This document shows positions 49,634 to 57,205 of a stretch of DNA of 64,000 nucleotides, in pieces; within the stretch, counting starts at the first letter, position 1, and each line of letters begins with the position of its first letter. The stretch comes from Stenotrophomonas acidaminiphila (lineage in GTDB: Bacteria > Pseudomonadota > Gammaproteobacteria > Xanthomonadales > Xanthomonadaceae): positions 2,960,501-3,024,500 of the forward strand of contig CP019797.1 in NCBI GenBank assembly GCA_002951995.1, read 5' to 3'. The notes beneath the pieces were generated by a model. That model saw only the letters and a list, made by a program, of their open reading frames with translations, was not told the DNA's origin and made no database searches. The translations under genes were made by a program, and so were the position numbers.

Positions 49634-51949
49634 TCAGCCCGCCACCTTCAGGCGCGCACGCGCATGGCGCCGCAGCAGCCAGGCGGCCAGCATCGCCAAC
49701 AGCAGGCACACCAGGCCCACGCCCAGCGCCATCCACAGCGGGTGATGGGCGAAGAACCAGCGCAGCGCCAGCAGCGGCGGCAGCTCGCCGACGTAGTAGG
49801 TCTGGTTGCCGGCCAGGCTGCGCACCTTGTCGCCCTGCAGCAGCACCACGCTGCCCTGGAACTGGCGCAGGCGCTCGGGATCGAACCAGGCCTCGAACAG
49901 GCGGTTGACGTGGGCCGGTTCGTCGGCCATCAACGCCACCACGCTGCGGCCCTTGCGCAGCGGCGATTCGAAGCCCTGCAGCAGCACGTCGCCCGGCGCC
50001 GGGCGCACGCCGACCTCGGCCACGGTCGGCAGGTCGGTACGCCGCGCGTCGGGCGACAGGAACGCCGGCAGCTTGTCGAACAGCCAGTCGGACAGGCCGA
50101 AGCGGCGGGCCTGCGCGGCGTCGCCGACCGGCATCGCCGCGGCCCAGCGCGCGAACAGCGGCTGGTTGCGGCGCGAACCGAGCACCAGCAGATCCTGGTC
50201 GGCGTGTTCGTCGACCTGGCGCGCCTGGATGACGCGCGTGCGCAGCGCCGGATAGCCGGTCGAGGCACCCATGCGGCCGAGCAGCGCCAGCGCGTTGGCC
50301 ACGTCGTCACCGCTGGCGTTGTCCGGCATCACCAGCGCGCTGTCAGCCAGGTCGGCCATGCGCGTGAACGGGAAGCCGGCGTTGCCGAAGGCGGCCAGGT
50401 TGGGCATCGCCATGTAGTGCGCGAAACCGCTGAGGTCGATGGTGGACGCGTCGTCGATCGCGGCCGACACGTCCGGGAAGGTGTTCTTGCATTCCTCCGC
50501 GCGCGGGCGGTCGAAGAAGAAATGGAAGCGCAGCTGGCTGCTGGCCGACAACGGCCCGGTCGGCAGCAGCAGCGGCTGCCGGATCGGCATCGCGCCGCGC
50601 GCACCCAGCTTCTGCCACATCTGCCGCGGTACCGAGGTCGCCAGCGGGCGGCCGTTGAGCGGCAGGGTGGTGACGAAGGCATCGTTGATGCTGATGTTGA
50701 GCGCGGACTTGTCCGCGCCTTCGGGCAGGGTGTAGCGGTAGCGCAGGTCCACCGGGATGCCGTCCTTGCGCCACACGAACAGGTCCGGCGGCAACTGCAG
50801 GCCGATGCGGATCAGGTCCGGGTTGTAACCGACCACGTTGAGCTCGCTGGTGCTGCGGACCAGTTCGGAGAACCGCACGGGGCGGTCGCTGGGCACCCAG
50901 TTGGGCGCGTCGTAGGGCTTGCGCGGCGTGGCGTCCTTGACCTCGCGCAGGGTCGCGCTGGCGCCGGACAGCGGTGCGCCCAGCGCCAGCGCGGTGGCCG
51001 CCGCGCGCAGTTCGGCATCGTCGCGGCCCAGCACCAGCAGCAGCTTGCCGGCGGCATCGTTGGGGTTGCTGGCCACCGCCAGCGTCGGACCGGACACTTC
51101 GACCGGCGCCACCCCGGCCGGCAGGTTGCGCGGCGTCGCCACGACCACCGCATTGCCGCGCGCCGGCAGCACCCCGGTGGACACCGGGAACAGCGCGCCG
51201 CGGTAGCCGGCCAGCGCCCCGAACCACGACGACACGATGCCGGCGGCCTGCAGCTGGCCGTTGCCCGGCTGCCCGGCGAACACGAACGGCAGCTCCAGCC
51301 GGCGGGTGTCGCGCGCATCGAAGAACGGCACCGGCAGCAGCGCCAGGTCGTTGCTCAACGGCAGCGGCAGCCAGCCCAGTTCCAGGTAGCTGGCGCTGTC
51401 GATGTTGGCCCACAGGCTGCTGTGGTCCGGATCCTCGCACTCGCGCGTGTAGTGGCCGATCAGCTGCAGGTTGATGCGGTTGTAGCCGGTCACCAGGCGC
51501 GGATCGATGGCGACGTCGCGCTCGACCGGGCGCCCGGCCTCCTCGGCCGACACCGGCAGCGTCGCCACGGTGACGTCGTTGACGGTGACGCGCAGGTGCG
51601 ACAGGTCCGGCAGCAGCGCCGGCGAATAGGTGTATTTCAGGCGCAGCGCGGCGTGGTCGACGACCTGGTCGGCGCGGATCGAGAACGGGATGCCGGCCGT
51701 GCCCTGCACGCCACGCAGCGTCACTTCATAGTCCAGCCCCAGCTGCTTGAGCGTGGCGCGGCTGCGCTGCAGCGGCAGCGCGCCCGGCACGGGCGCGGCG
51801 GCGATCTCCGGCTGCAGGCCCGGCGGCGAGGGCGCGGCGGCGGGAGTCTGCGCATGGGTGGCGCCGGCCAGCAGGGCCAGGGTGAAGGCCAGCCAGGCGC
51901 CGCGCGTACGCGCGTGGGAGGTCGGCGGAATGTGCAGGCAGTGCTTCAT
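49634..51949 (-). CDS. bcsB: BcsB, periplasmic cellulose synthase subunit (locus I)
   Basis: The 771-residue product starts MKHCLHIPPTSHARTRGAW with a signal peptide. BcsB domains follow: YDAPNWVPSDRPVRFSEL, LQLPPDLFVWRKDGIPVDL, DLSGFAHYMAMPNLAAFG and GFPFTRMADLADSALVM. A C-terminal membrane helix (about 738-758) is followed by a basic tail. It is about 13 residues shorter than the locus II paralogue and clearly divergent from it, so the two loci are not a recent duplication. It overlaps bcsA by 4 nt. Confidence 0.95.
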   Translation of the reverse strand: MKHCLHIPPTSHARTRGAWLAFTLALLAGATHAQTPAAAPSPPGLQPEIAAAPVPGALPLQRSRATLKQLGLDYEVTLRGVQGTAGIPFSIRADQVVDHAALRLKYTYSPALLPDLSHLRVTVNDVTVATLPVSAEEAGRPVERDVAIDPRLVTGYNRINLQLIGHYTRECEDPDHSSLWANIDSASYLELGWLPLPLSNDLALLPVPFFDARDTRRLELPFVFAGQPGNGQLQAAGIVSSWFGALAGYRGALFPVSTGVLPARGNAVVVATPRNLPAGVAPVEVSGPTLAVASNPNDAAGKLLLVLGRDDAELRAAATALALGAPLSGASATLREVKDATPRKPYDAPNWVPSDRPVRFSELVRSTSELNVVGYNPDLIRIGLQLPPDLFVWRKDGIPVDLRYRYTLPEGADKSALNISINDAFVTTLPLNGRPLATSVPRQMWQKLGARGAMPIRQPLLLPTGPLSASSQLRFHFFFDRPRAEECKNTFPDVSAAIDDASTIDLSGFAHYMAMPNLAAFGNAGFPFTRMADLADSALVMPDNASGDDVANALALLGRMGASTGYPALRTRVIQARQVDEHADQDLLVLGSRRNQPLFARWAAAMPVGDAAQARRFGLSDWLFDKLPAFLSPDARRTDLPTVAEVGVRPAPGDVLLQGFESPLRKGRSVVALMADEPAHVNRLFEAWFDPERLRQFQGSVVLLQGDKVRSLAGNQTYYVGELPPLLALRWFFAHHPLWMALGVGLVCLLLAMLAAWLLRRHARARLKVAG

Positions 51950-54096
51950 GCGGTTTCTCCGGGGGCGGGCCGGGCAGCGTCGTCGTGCCGCCCCCTCGTG
52001 ATGACGAATCGGCCCAGGCGATGGAAGCCGCGCAGGCTGGCGCGGAGCACGTCGGACAGCGAGCGCAGGAAGGTGTCGCGCTCGTGCCGGCCCCACAGCG
52101 AGACCCAGATGTCGGCGCGGGCGAAGGTGGAAGCGACCAGCCAGCGTTCCTGCTCGATGCTCAGCGCGCCGAACTGCAGGCTCAGCCCCTGCGCGTCGCG
52201 GTCGTGGCGTACCAGGGCCGGCAGGCGCTGGCTGCGCTGGCGGTGGCGCAGTTCGATCTCCACCGGCGTATCGGGCTGCACCGGCTGCGGCTCGTCCAGG
52301 CGGATGGCCATGCCGCCGGTGGAGAAATCGACCGTGCTGCAGGCCAGCGCGCGTCCGTCGGGCAGGTGCAGCAGCGCCTTCATTTCCAGCGGCACGCGGT
52401 GTGCGCGGCGGATCTGGCGCTGCTCGCTGCAGGTGGCGATGACCGCGCCGAGCATGACCATGTTGTAGAAGGTCCAGCCCAGGTTGAGCCAGATGGTGTT
52501 GACCTCGCCGCTGCTGTCGGCCATCACCAGGCGGACGATGCCAGCGACCACCCCGGCCAGGTTGAGCAGCAGCAGGAGCAGGTACGGGCGGGCGATCTGC
52601 GCGTCGAAATAGCTGGCGTGGACCAGGCCGCCCTTGGCGGTGACGTTGAACTTGCCCAGCCGTGGGTTGATCACCGCCATCAGCGTCGGCCGCAGGATGT
52701 ACCAGGCCAGCGCGGTCTCGTAGACCTCGTTCCACAGCAGGTGGCGGTGCCCGCCCTGGATGCGCAGGTTGGTCAGGCTGGCCTGCGCCAGGTGCGGCAG
52801 CGCATAGGCGAAGATCATCAGCGCCGAGGCATGGATCACGTGCGCGCCGAAGAACAGGAACGCCAGCGGCGCGGTCAGGAAGATGATGCGCGGCAGCCCG
52901 TAGAAGAAGTGCAGCATCGCGTTGGTGTAGCAGATGCGCTGCACCAGGCTCAGGCCGCGGCCGAGCATCGGGTTGTCGACGCGGAAGATCTGCGCCATGC
53001 CGCGCGCCCAGCGGGTGCGCTGGCCGACGTGCGCCGACAGGCTCTCGGTCGCCAGTCCGGCAGCCTGCGGCACCGGGATGTAGGCGCTGCGGTAGCCGGC
53101 GCGGTGCAGGCGGATGGCGGTATGCGCGTCCTCGGTCACCGTCTCCACCGCCACCCCGCCCACCTCTTCCAGCGGCGCGCGCCGGATCACCGCGCACGAG
53201 CCGCAGAAGAAGGTCGCGTTCCAGGCGTCGTTGCCGTCCTGCAGCAGGCCGTAGAACAGCTCGCCCTCGTTGGGCACCTTGCCGAAGGTGCCCAGGTTGC
53301 GCTCGAACGGGTCGGCGGAGAAGAAGTAGTGCGGCGTCTGCACCACCGCCAGCCGCGCGTCGTGCAGGAACCAGCCCATCGACATCTGCAGGAACGAGCG
53401 CGTCGGCACGTGGTCGCAGTCGAAGATGGCGACGTACTCGCCGTCGGACTTCTTCAAGGCCGCGTTGATGTTGCCGGCCTTGGCGTGGTTGTTGTTGGTG
53501 CGGGTGACGTAGTTCACCCCCACCTCTTCGCAGAACGCGCGGAATTCCTCGCGGCGGCCGTCGTCGAGCAGGTGGATCTTCAACTTGCCGGCCGGCCAGT
53601 CCATCACCGTCGCCGCCAGCACGGTGGTGCGCACCACCGACAGCGGTTCGTTGTAGGTGGGAATGAACACATCCACCGTCGGCCACAGCGACTGGTCCCC
53701 GGGCAGCGGCAGCGAACGCCGGTGCAGCGGCCAGGCCACCTGGAAGTAGCCCAGCACCAGCACCACGAACGCGTAGACCTCGGCCATCACCAGGCCGAAG
53801 CCCAGGGTCAGGTCGACCACGCTGCCCATGCCCATGGTCTCGGTCAGCCGCCACCACATGTAGCGGCTGGACATGACCAGCGACAGCCCCATCAGCAGCA
53901 GCGGCACGGTGCGGTTGCGGGCGCGCCGCAGGCACAGGCCGATGCCGAACACCGCCAGCGAGAACAGCAGCTGCTGGGTCACGTCCAGCGGCACGGTGAC
54001 GACGAAGGCGATGAGCAGCACGCCCACCAGCACCAGCGCGGCCAAGCCAAGGCGAGCCAGGGCCTGCGAGCCCTCGGGCCTGATTGAAAGTCTCAT
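51946..54096 (-). CDS. bcsA: BcsA, cellulose synthase catalytic subunit (locus I)
   Basis: Second cellulose synthase of the window. It is 716 residues and lacks the ~150-residue N-terminal extension of the locus II enzyme, as in short type I BcsA proteins. Motifs are complete: DDG 178-180, DCD 227-229, TED 321-323, QRTRW 359-363. The PilZ domain has R563xxxR567 and DFSTGG (590-595) for c-di-GMP. The ATG at 54096 is preceded by GGGAAATCA. In-frame sequence further upstream is Arg/Pro-rich and non-homologous. 88 bp separate it from the upstream small gene. Confidence 0.97.
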   Translation of the reverse strand: MRLSIRPEGSQALARLGLAALVLVGVLLIAFVVTVPLDVTQQLLFSLAVFGIGLCLRRARNRTVPLLLMGLSLVMSSRYMWWRLTETMGMGSVVDLTLGFGLVMAEVYAFVVLVLGYFQVAWPLHRRSLPLPGDQSLWPTVDVFIPTYNEPLSVVRTTVLAATVMDWPAGKLKIHLLDDGRREEFRAFCEEVGVNYVTRTNNNHAKAGNINAALKKSDGEYVAIFDCDHVPTRSFLQMSMGWFLHDARLAVVQTPHYFFSADPFERNLGTFGKVPNEGELFYGLLQDGNDAWNATFFCGSCAVIRRAPLEEVGGVAVETVTEDAHTAIRLHRAGYRSAYIPVPQAAGLATESLSAHVGQRTRWARGMAQIFRVDNPMLGRGLSLVQRICYTNAMLHFFYGLPRIIFLTAPLAFLFFGAHVIHASALMIFAYALPHLAQASLTNLRIQGGHRHLLWNEVYETALAWYILRPTLMAVINPRLGKFNVTAKGGLVHASYFDAQIARPYLLLLLLNLAGVVAGIVRLVMADSSGEVNTIWLNLGWTFYNMVMLGAVIATCSEQRQIRRAHRVPLEMKALLHLPDGRALACSTVDFSTGGMAIRLDEPQPVQPDTPVEIELRHRQRSQRLPALVRHDRDAQGLSLQFGALSIEQERWLVASTFARADIWVSLWGRHERDTFLRSLSDVLRASLRGFHRLGRFVITRGRHDDAARPAPGETA

Positions 54097-54184
54097 TGAT
54101 TTCCCCTGTGTGCCGCCCCTGCGGGCGGCCTTGCCGGTCGGAGCGCCTGTCACGGCGGTCCTGCGTGGCGTCGGTGCCCCACTC

Positions 54185-54493
54185 CTATTGCCCGCGCAAG
54201 CGGACCAGGGGGCTGTCGTCCGGAATCGTCCCGCCGGCGTCGGCCAGCCTGCGGAACAACTGCGACAGTGGCGTGTCCGCCGGCGTGGCGGGCGGCTCGG
54301 CCGCAGGCGCGGGTTGCGCGCCGGCCACGGTTTCCATGGCCGCCGGCGCAGCCGGCCGCGTCGTCGCGGCGGGCAGCGCGGCCTCGGGGAATTGCCGGTA
54401 CTCCGGCCGTCCCTTGCCGTCACCCAGCTTCATGAACAGGCCCGCCACGTCGTCATCGCACGGCGGCGGCGCCGCCGGTTGCCTGCTGCTCAT
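54185..54493 (-). CDS. Small Ala/Pro-rich BcsP/BcsO-like cellulose-operon protein
   Basis: The 102-residue product has no signal or membrane segment. Its N-terminus (DDDVAGLFMKLGDGKGRPEYR) is given here as the only ordered segment and is followed by an Ala/Pro-rich middle. It ends in TPLSQLFRRLADAG and SPLVRLRG. This short-ordered/Pro-rich/short-ordered layout is typical of accessory proteins (BcsP or BcsO) in type I bcs operons. The exact family cannot be fixed by eye. It lies between bcsD and bcsA. Confidence 0.6.
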   Translation of the reverse strand: MSSRQPAAPPPCDDDVAGLFMKLGDGKGRPEYRQFPEAALPAATTRPAAPAAMETVAGAQPAPAAEPPATPADTPLSQLFRRLADAGGTIPDDSPLVRLRGQ

Positions 54494-54515
54494 GCCAAAC
54501 GCATCCCATGCATCG

Positions 54516-54971
54516 TCAAAACACCCGCCCTACGCCAAAGATCGAAACGTCGCGGTTGCCGGTGGCCAGGTGGCGCACGTCGAGAACCGCCAGCATGCCG
54601 GCGCCACGCAGCCAGTGCCGGTAGGCGCCTTCCAGGAAGCCGTGGTGCCAGCGGCCACCCCCCAGCGCCGCCGCCAGCGGCGAGGCCGCATGCACGATGC
54701 GCAGCTGGTCGGGGCGCTCCTCGAACGCCGCCCACCCCCATTCGCAGTCCGCCCACACCGCGTTGACCGCGGCCTGCAGGGCCTCGACCGTCGCCACCGG
54801 TGGCAGCGCATGGGCGTCGGCAAAGCGCTGCCCGATACGCGCCATCAGCCGCGCCGATTCCTCCTCCGGCAGCGCCTGGTCGAATTCGGCGGCCATCGCC
54901 CGCAGGAAGCCCCGCCATTGCCGGGCACAGGCACGTTCGCGATACCCATCGAGCAACTCCGTCGGGTTCAC
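54516..54971 (-). CDS. bcsD: BcsD, cellulose synthase accessory subunit
   Basis: BcsD forms octameric rings that help organise glucan chains in type I systems. With the GTG start at 54971 the product is 151 residues (family about 155), beginning VNPTELLDGYRERACARQWRG. It continues with AEFDQALPEEE, VNAVWADCEWGWAAFEE and WHHGFLEGAYRHWL, matching BcsD. AGGGGA lies about 11 nt before the GTG. An ATG at 55046 in the same frame would add 25 Arg-rich residues and overlap the Clp-site region. It is the first gene of locus I. Confidence 0.88.
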   Translation of the reverse strand: MNPTELLDGYRERACARQWRGFLRAMAAEFDQALPEEESARLMARIGQRFADAHALPPVATVEALQAAVNAVWADCEWGWAAFEERPDQLRIVHAASPLAAALGGGRWHHGFLEGAYRHWLRGAGMLAVLDVRHLATGNRDVSIFGVGRVF

Positions 54972-55047
54972 CCGGCCATTCCCCTGCGCATCCGCACCGC
55001 ACCTACGCACCGCATCCCGCCTCCTGCGCCATCGGACATCACCCAAT

Positions 55048-55067
55048 ATTGTGAATTAGATCACAAT
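55048..55067 (-). promoter_or_regulatory. Perfect CRP/Clp palindrome upstream of bcsD
   Basis: ATTGTGAATTAGATCACAAT contains an exact TGTGA-N6-TCACA core with 7-bp perfect arms. Its centre is 87 bp upstream of the bcsD GTG. A minus-strand TTGAAT (over the 55070 side) and TATTGG are separated by 17 bp with the palindrome between them, which would make it a repressor site; activation from an unseen downstream start is also possible. In Xanthomonas the CRP homologue Clp binds such sites and is released by c-di-GMP. Confidence 0.75.
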
Positions 55068-55243
55068 TCAAGCCAACACCCAGCAAACTTCCGCCGCCGC
55101 GGTCATACCGCCGCACCGGTTGCACTGCCGGGGATGCGCACAGCAAAGCACACGACCGTAAGAGAACCACGCCGGAATGACGGCGGCTTTGCAGGCGGCA
55201 CGGGACAACAGGGGGAATGCCGGGCGCTGGCGCCGGCGGGCCG

Positions 55244-56079
55244 TCAGCGGCGCAGCAGCAGCCGCGGCACCTGCGCGGCCGCATGCGCCCAGATCGCGCA
55301 CCACACCGCGGCGCGCACCGCCAGGCCGCGGCGCGGCGCCTCGAACTTGCGGAAATAGCGCCACAGCCCGCGGTGCTTGTGCCACTCGACGAAGAACGGC
55401 CGCGCGCGGCTGGAGACGCCGCGCACGTGCAGCACCGCCAGTTCGTTGGCGATGGCCACCGTCGCACCGGCCTGGCGCGCGCGCCGGCACAGGTCCAGGT
55501 CTTCGGCATGCAGCCGGTAGCCGGCGTCCCAGCCGCCGATGCGCTCGAACAGCGCGCGCGGCATCAACAGCAGCGCGCCGGACAGCGCCGGCACCACCTG
55601 CAGCGGTTGCGCCGGGTCGGCGGCCAGCGCCAGCCGCGCGCCGGCCGCGGGTTGCGCAGCATCGCGGCGAAGTCGGGATCGCGGCGCCGCACCGCCGCGT
55701 CCGCACGGCCCTGCTCGTCCACCTGTTCCACCCCGAGCAGGCAGTCGCCCAGCGGCAGGCCCAGCGCGTGCAGCCGCGCCAGCGTGTCGGCCTCGACCAT
55801 CAGGTCGGGATTGACGAACGCCAGCCACGGCGCGTCGCTGTCGCGCGCGCCCTGGTTGCAGGCGGTGGCGAAGCCGGGGTTGTCGGGGTTGGCGATGAAG
55901 CGCACGCGCGGATCGGCCAGCGCATGCCGCTGGACGATGCCGAGCGAACCGTCCTCCGAGGCGTTGTCCACCACCCGGATCTGCGCCACGCCATGCGCGG
56001 CGCGCAGCCGCGCCAGGCATTCGTCCAGCGTCGCCGCGCTCTGGTAACTGACGACCACCACCGCGATCGCTGCGCTCAC
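55244..56079 (-). CDS. GT2 family glycosyltransferase, apparent -1 frameshift
   Basis: The N-terminal part (from MSAAIAVVVVSYQSAATL) has the GT2 nucleotide-sugar fold with VVDNASEDGS, NPGFATACNQG and FVNPDLMVEAD (DxD-like). At about 55650 the frame changes. Up to RNP it is in the first frame. [36 protein letters not shown] and DAGYRLHAEDLDLCRRAR are in the next, ending at 55244. One missing base in CCGCGG restores a protein of about 278 residues resembling rhamnosyltransferase-type GT2 enzymes. The ATG overlaps the previous gene by 4 nt. Confidence 0.8.
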
Positions 56080-56945
56080 GACGCCGCCTCCGATCCAGGG
56101 CCGTCGCCGTCACCGTCGCCGAACAGGTCCGGCTGCCGCGCCGGGAGCGCCGCCAGCTCGCACAACTGCAGCAGGTGCTGGCGATGGCCATGCAGCGGAT
56201 CGTCCATCAGGAAGCCGGCCAGGCGCGCGGTCCAGGCCGGCCAGCGGTTGCCCAGCACTTCCATGTCGCCGTCGGCGGGGCGGCCCTCGTCGTGGCGGCC
56301 GACGAAGGCGTTGTCGCACAGCACGTTGCGCCAGCCCAGCCCGCTCATGCGCAGGCTCAGGTCCACCAGCGCCGCGTACCAGGAGGCGCAGCTCTGCGTG
56401 TCCAGGCCACCGGCGCGGCGCCGCGCGCTGCCGCGTATGAGCACCGCATGGGTGACCGCCGAGGGCAGTTCCGGGTGCAGCAGCGGCATCGACGCGCAGG
56501 CGCGCGCCAGCCGCGCCGGATCGGCCGGCAGCGCATTGCGTTCGCCGGCGCGCGGCCAGGCCACGGTCTCGCCGGCATTGCTCCAGGGCGTGGCGGTGGC
56601 GATGGAGGCATCGCGCGCCAGGCAGTCGGACAGCTGCTGCAGCCAGCCCGGCAGCGGCACGGCGTCGGGCGCCAGCACCGCCACGTCGGCATCGCCGCAG
56701 GCCTGCAGCATCTGTTCCAGGTGCGCCGATTCACCGATCGAACGCGGGCGCCGGGTGTACTCCGCCTGCAACCGGGTACGCGCCAGCCACGGTTCGATCA
56801 CCGCCTGCACCCGCGGCCCCCCCTGCGCGTCGTCGGCCAACCAGACCGGGGTACCGGCCGGTGTCGCCGCTTCCAGCGCCGCCAGGCAGGCGTCGAGCGC
56901 CACGTCGTCCACGCCCACCGGCAACAGGATCACCGGCAAGGGCAC
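56076..56945 (-). CDS. GT2-like glycosyltransferase
   Basis: The 289-residue product starts MPLPVILLPVGVDDVALDACL and has the outline of a family 2 glycosyltransferase. A segment LAPDAVPLPGWLQQL corresponds to the family's LNSDTxVxPGWL, and ATPWSNAGETVAWPR to the SNNG region. Late in the protein is HDEGRPADGD. The DxD is reduced to DAV, so catalysis may be altered. Acceptor and donor are unknown. It is cotranscribed (4-nt overlap) with the GT2 gene downstream. A gap of 260 bp to purL shows nothing recognisable. Confidence 0.7.
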   Translation of the reverse strand: MPLPVILLPVGVDDVALDACLAALEAATPAGTPVWLADDAQGGPRVQAVIEPWLARTRLQAEYTRRPRSIGESAHLEQMLQACGDADVAVLAPDAVPLPGWLQQLSDCLARDASIATATPWSNAGETVAWPRAGERNALPADPARLARACASMPLLHPELPSAVTHAVLIRGSARRRAGGLDTQSCASWYAALVDLSLRMSGLGWRNVLCDNAFVGRHDEGRPADGDMEVLGNRWPAWTARLAGFLMDDPLHGHRQHLLQLCELAALPARQPDLFGDGDGDGPGSEAAS

Positions 56946-57205
56946 ACGGCGTCCCCGGTGCGGCGTGGCGTGGATGGTGCGGTAGTGGTCACGACCGGCG
57001 GTCCCCTGAGGCTGACGCCGCGAACTCTAGCAGTCGCCCGTGGCGACGCGTACCCGCTGCCCGTACGCCGTGGCGCGGCAGCGCGGCGCGCATCCGCCGT
57101 GCCGGGCACGACAGCGGCGCCGGGCCCGATCCGCGGCCGCAGGCGTGCCGGCGCGGCGTCGCCGCGGGCCCGTGTCGCCACGGACCCGGCGATGGCGTGG
57201 CGCGC

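Noticed and set aside
28655..54971. Horizontal island with integrase or tRNA attachment
   Set aside because: No integrase, transposase, tRNA or direct-repeat ends were seen around the bcs loci, and composition is not visibly different from the flanks.
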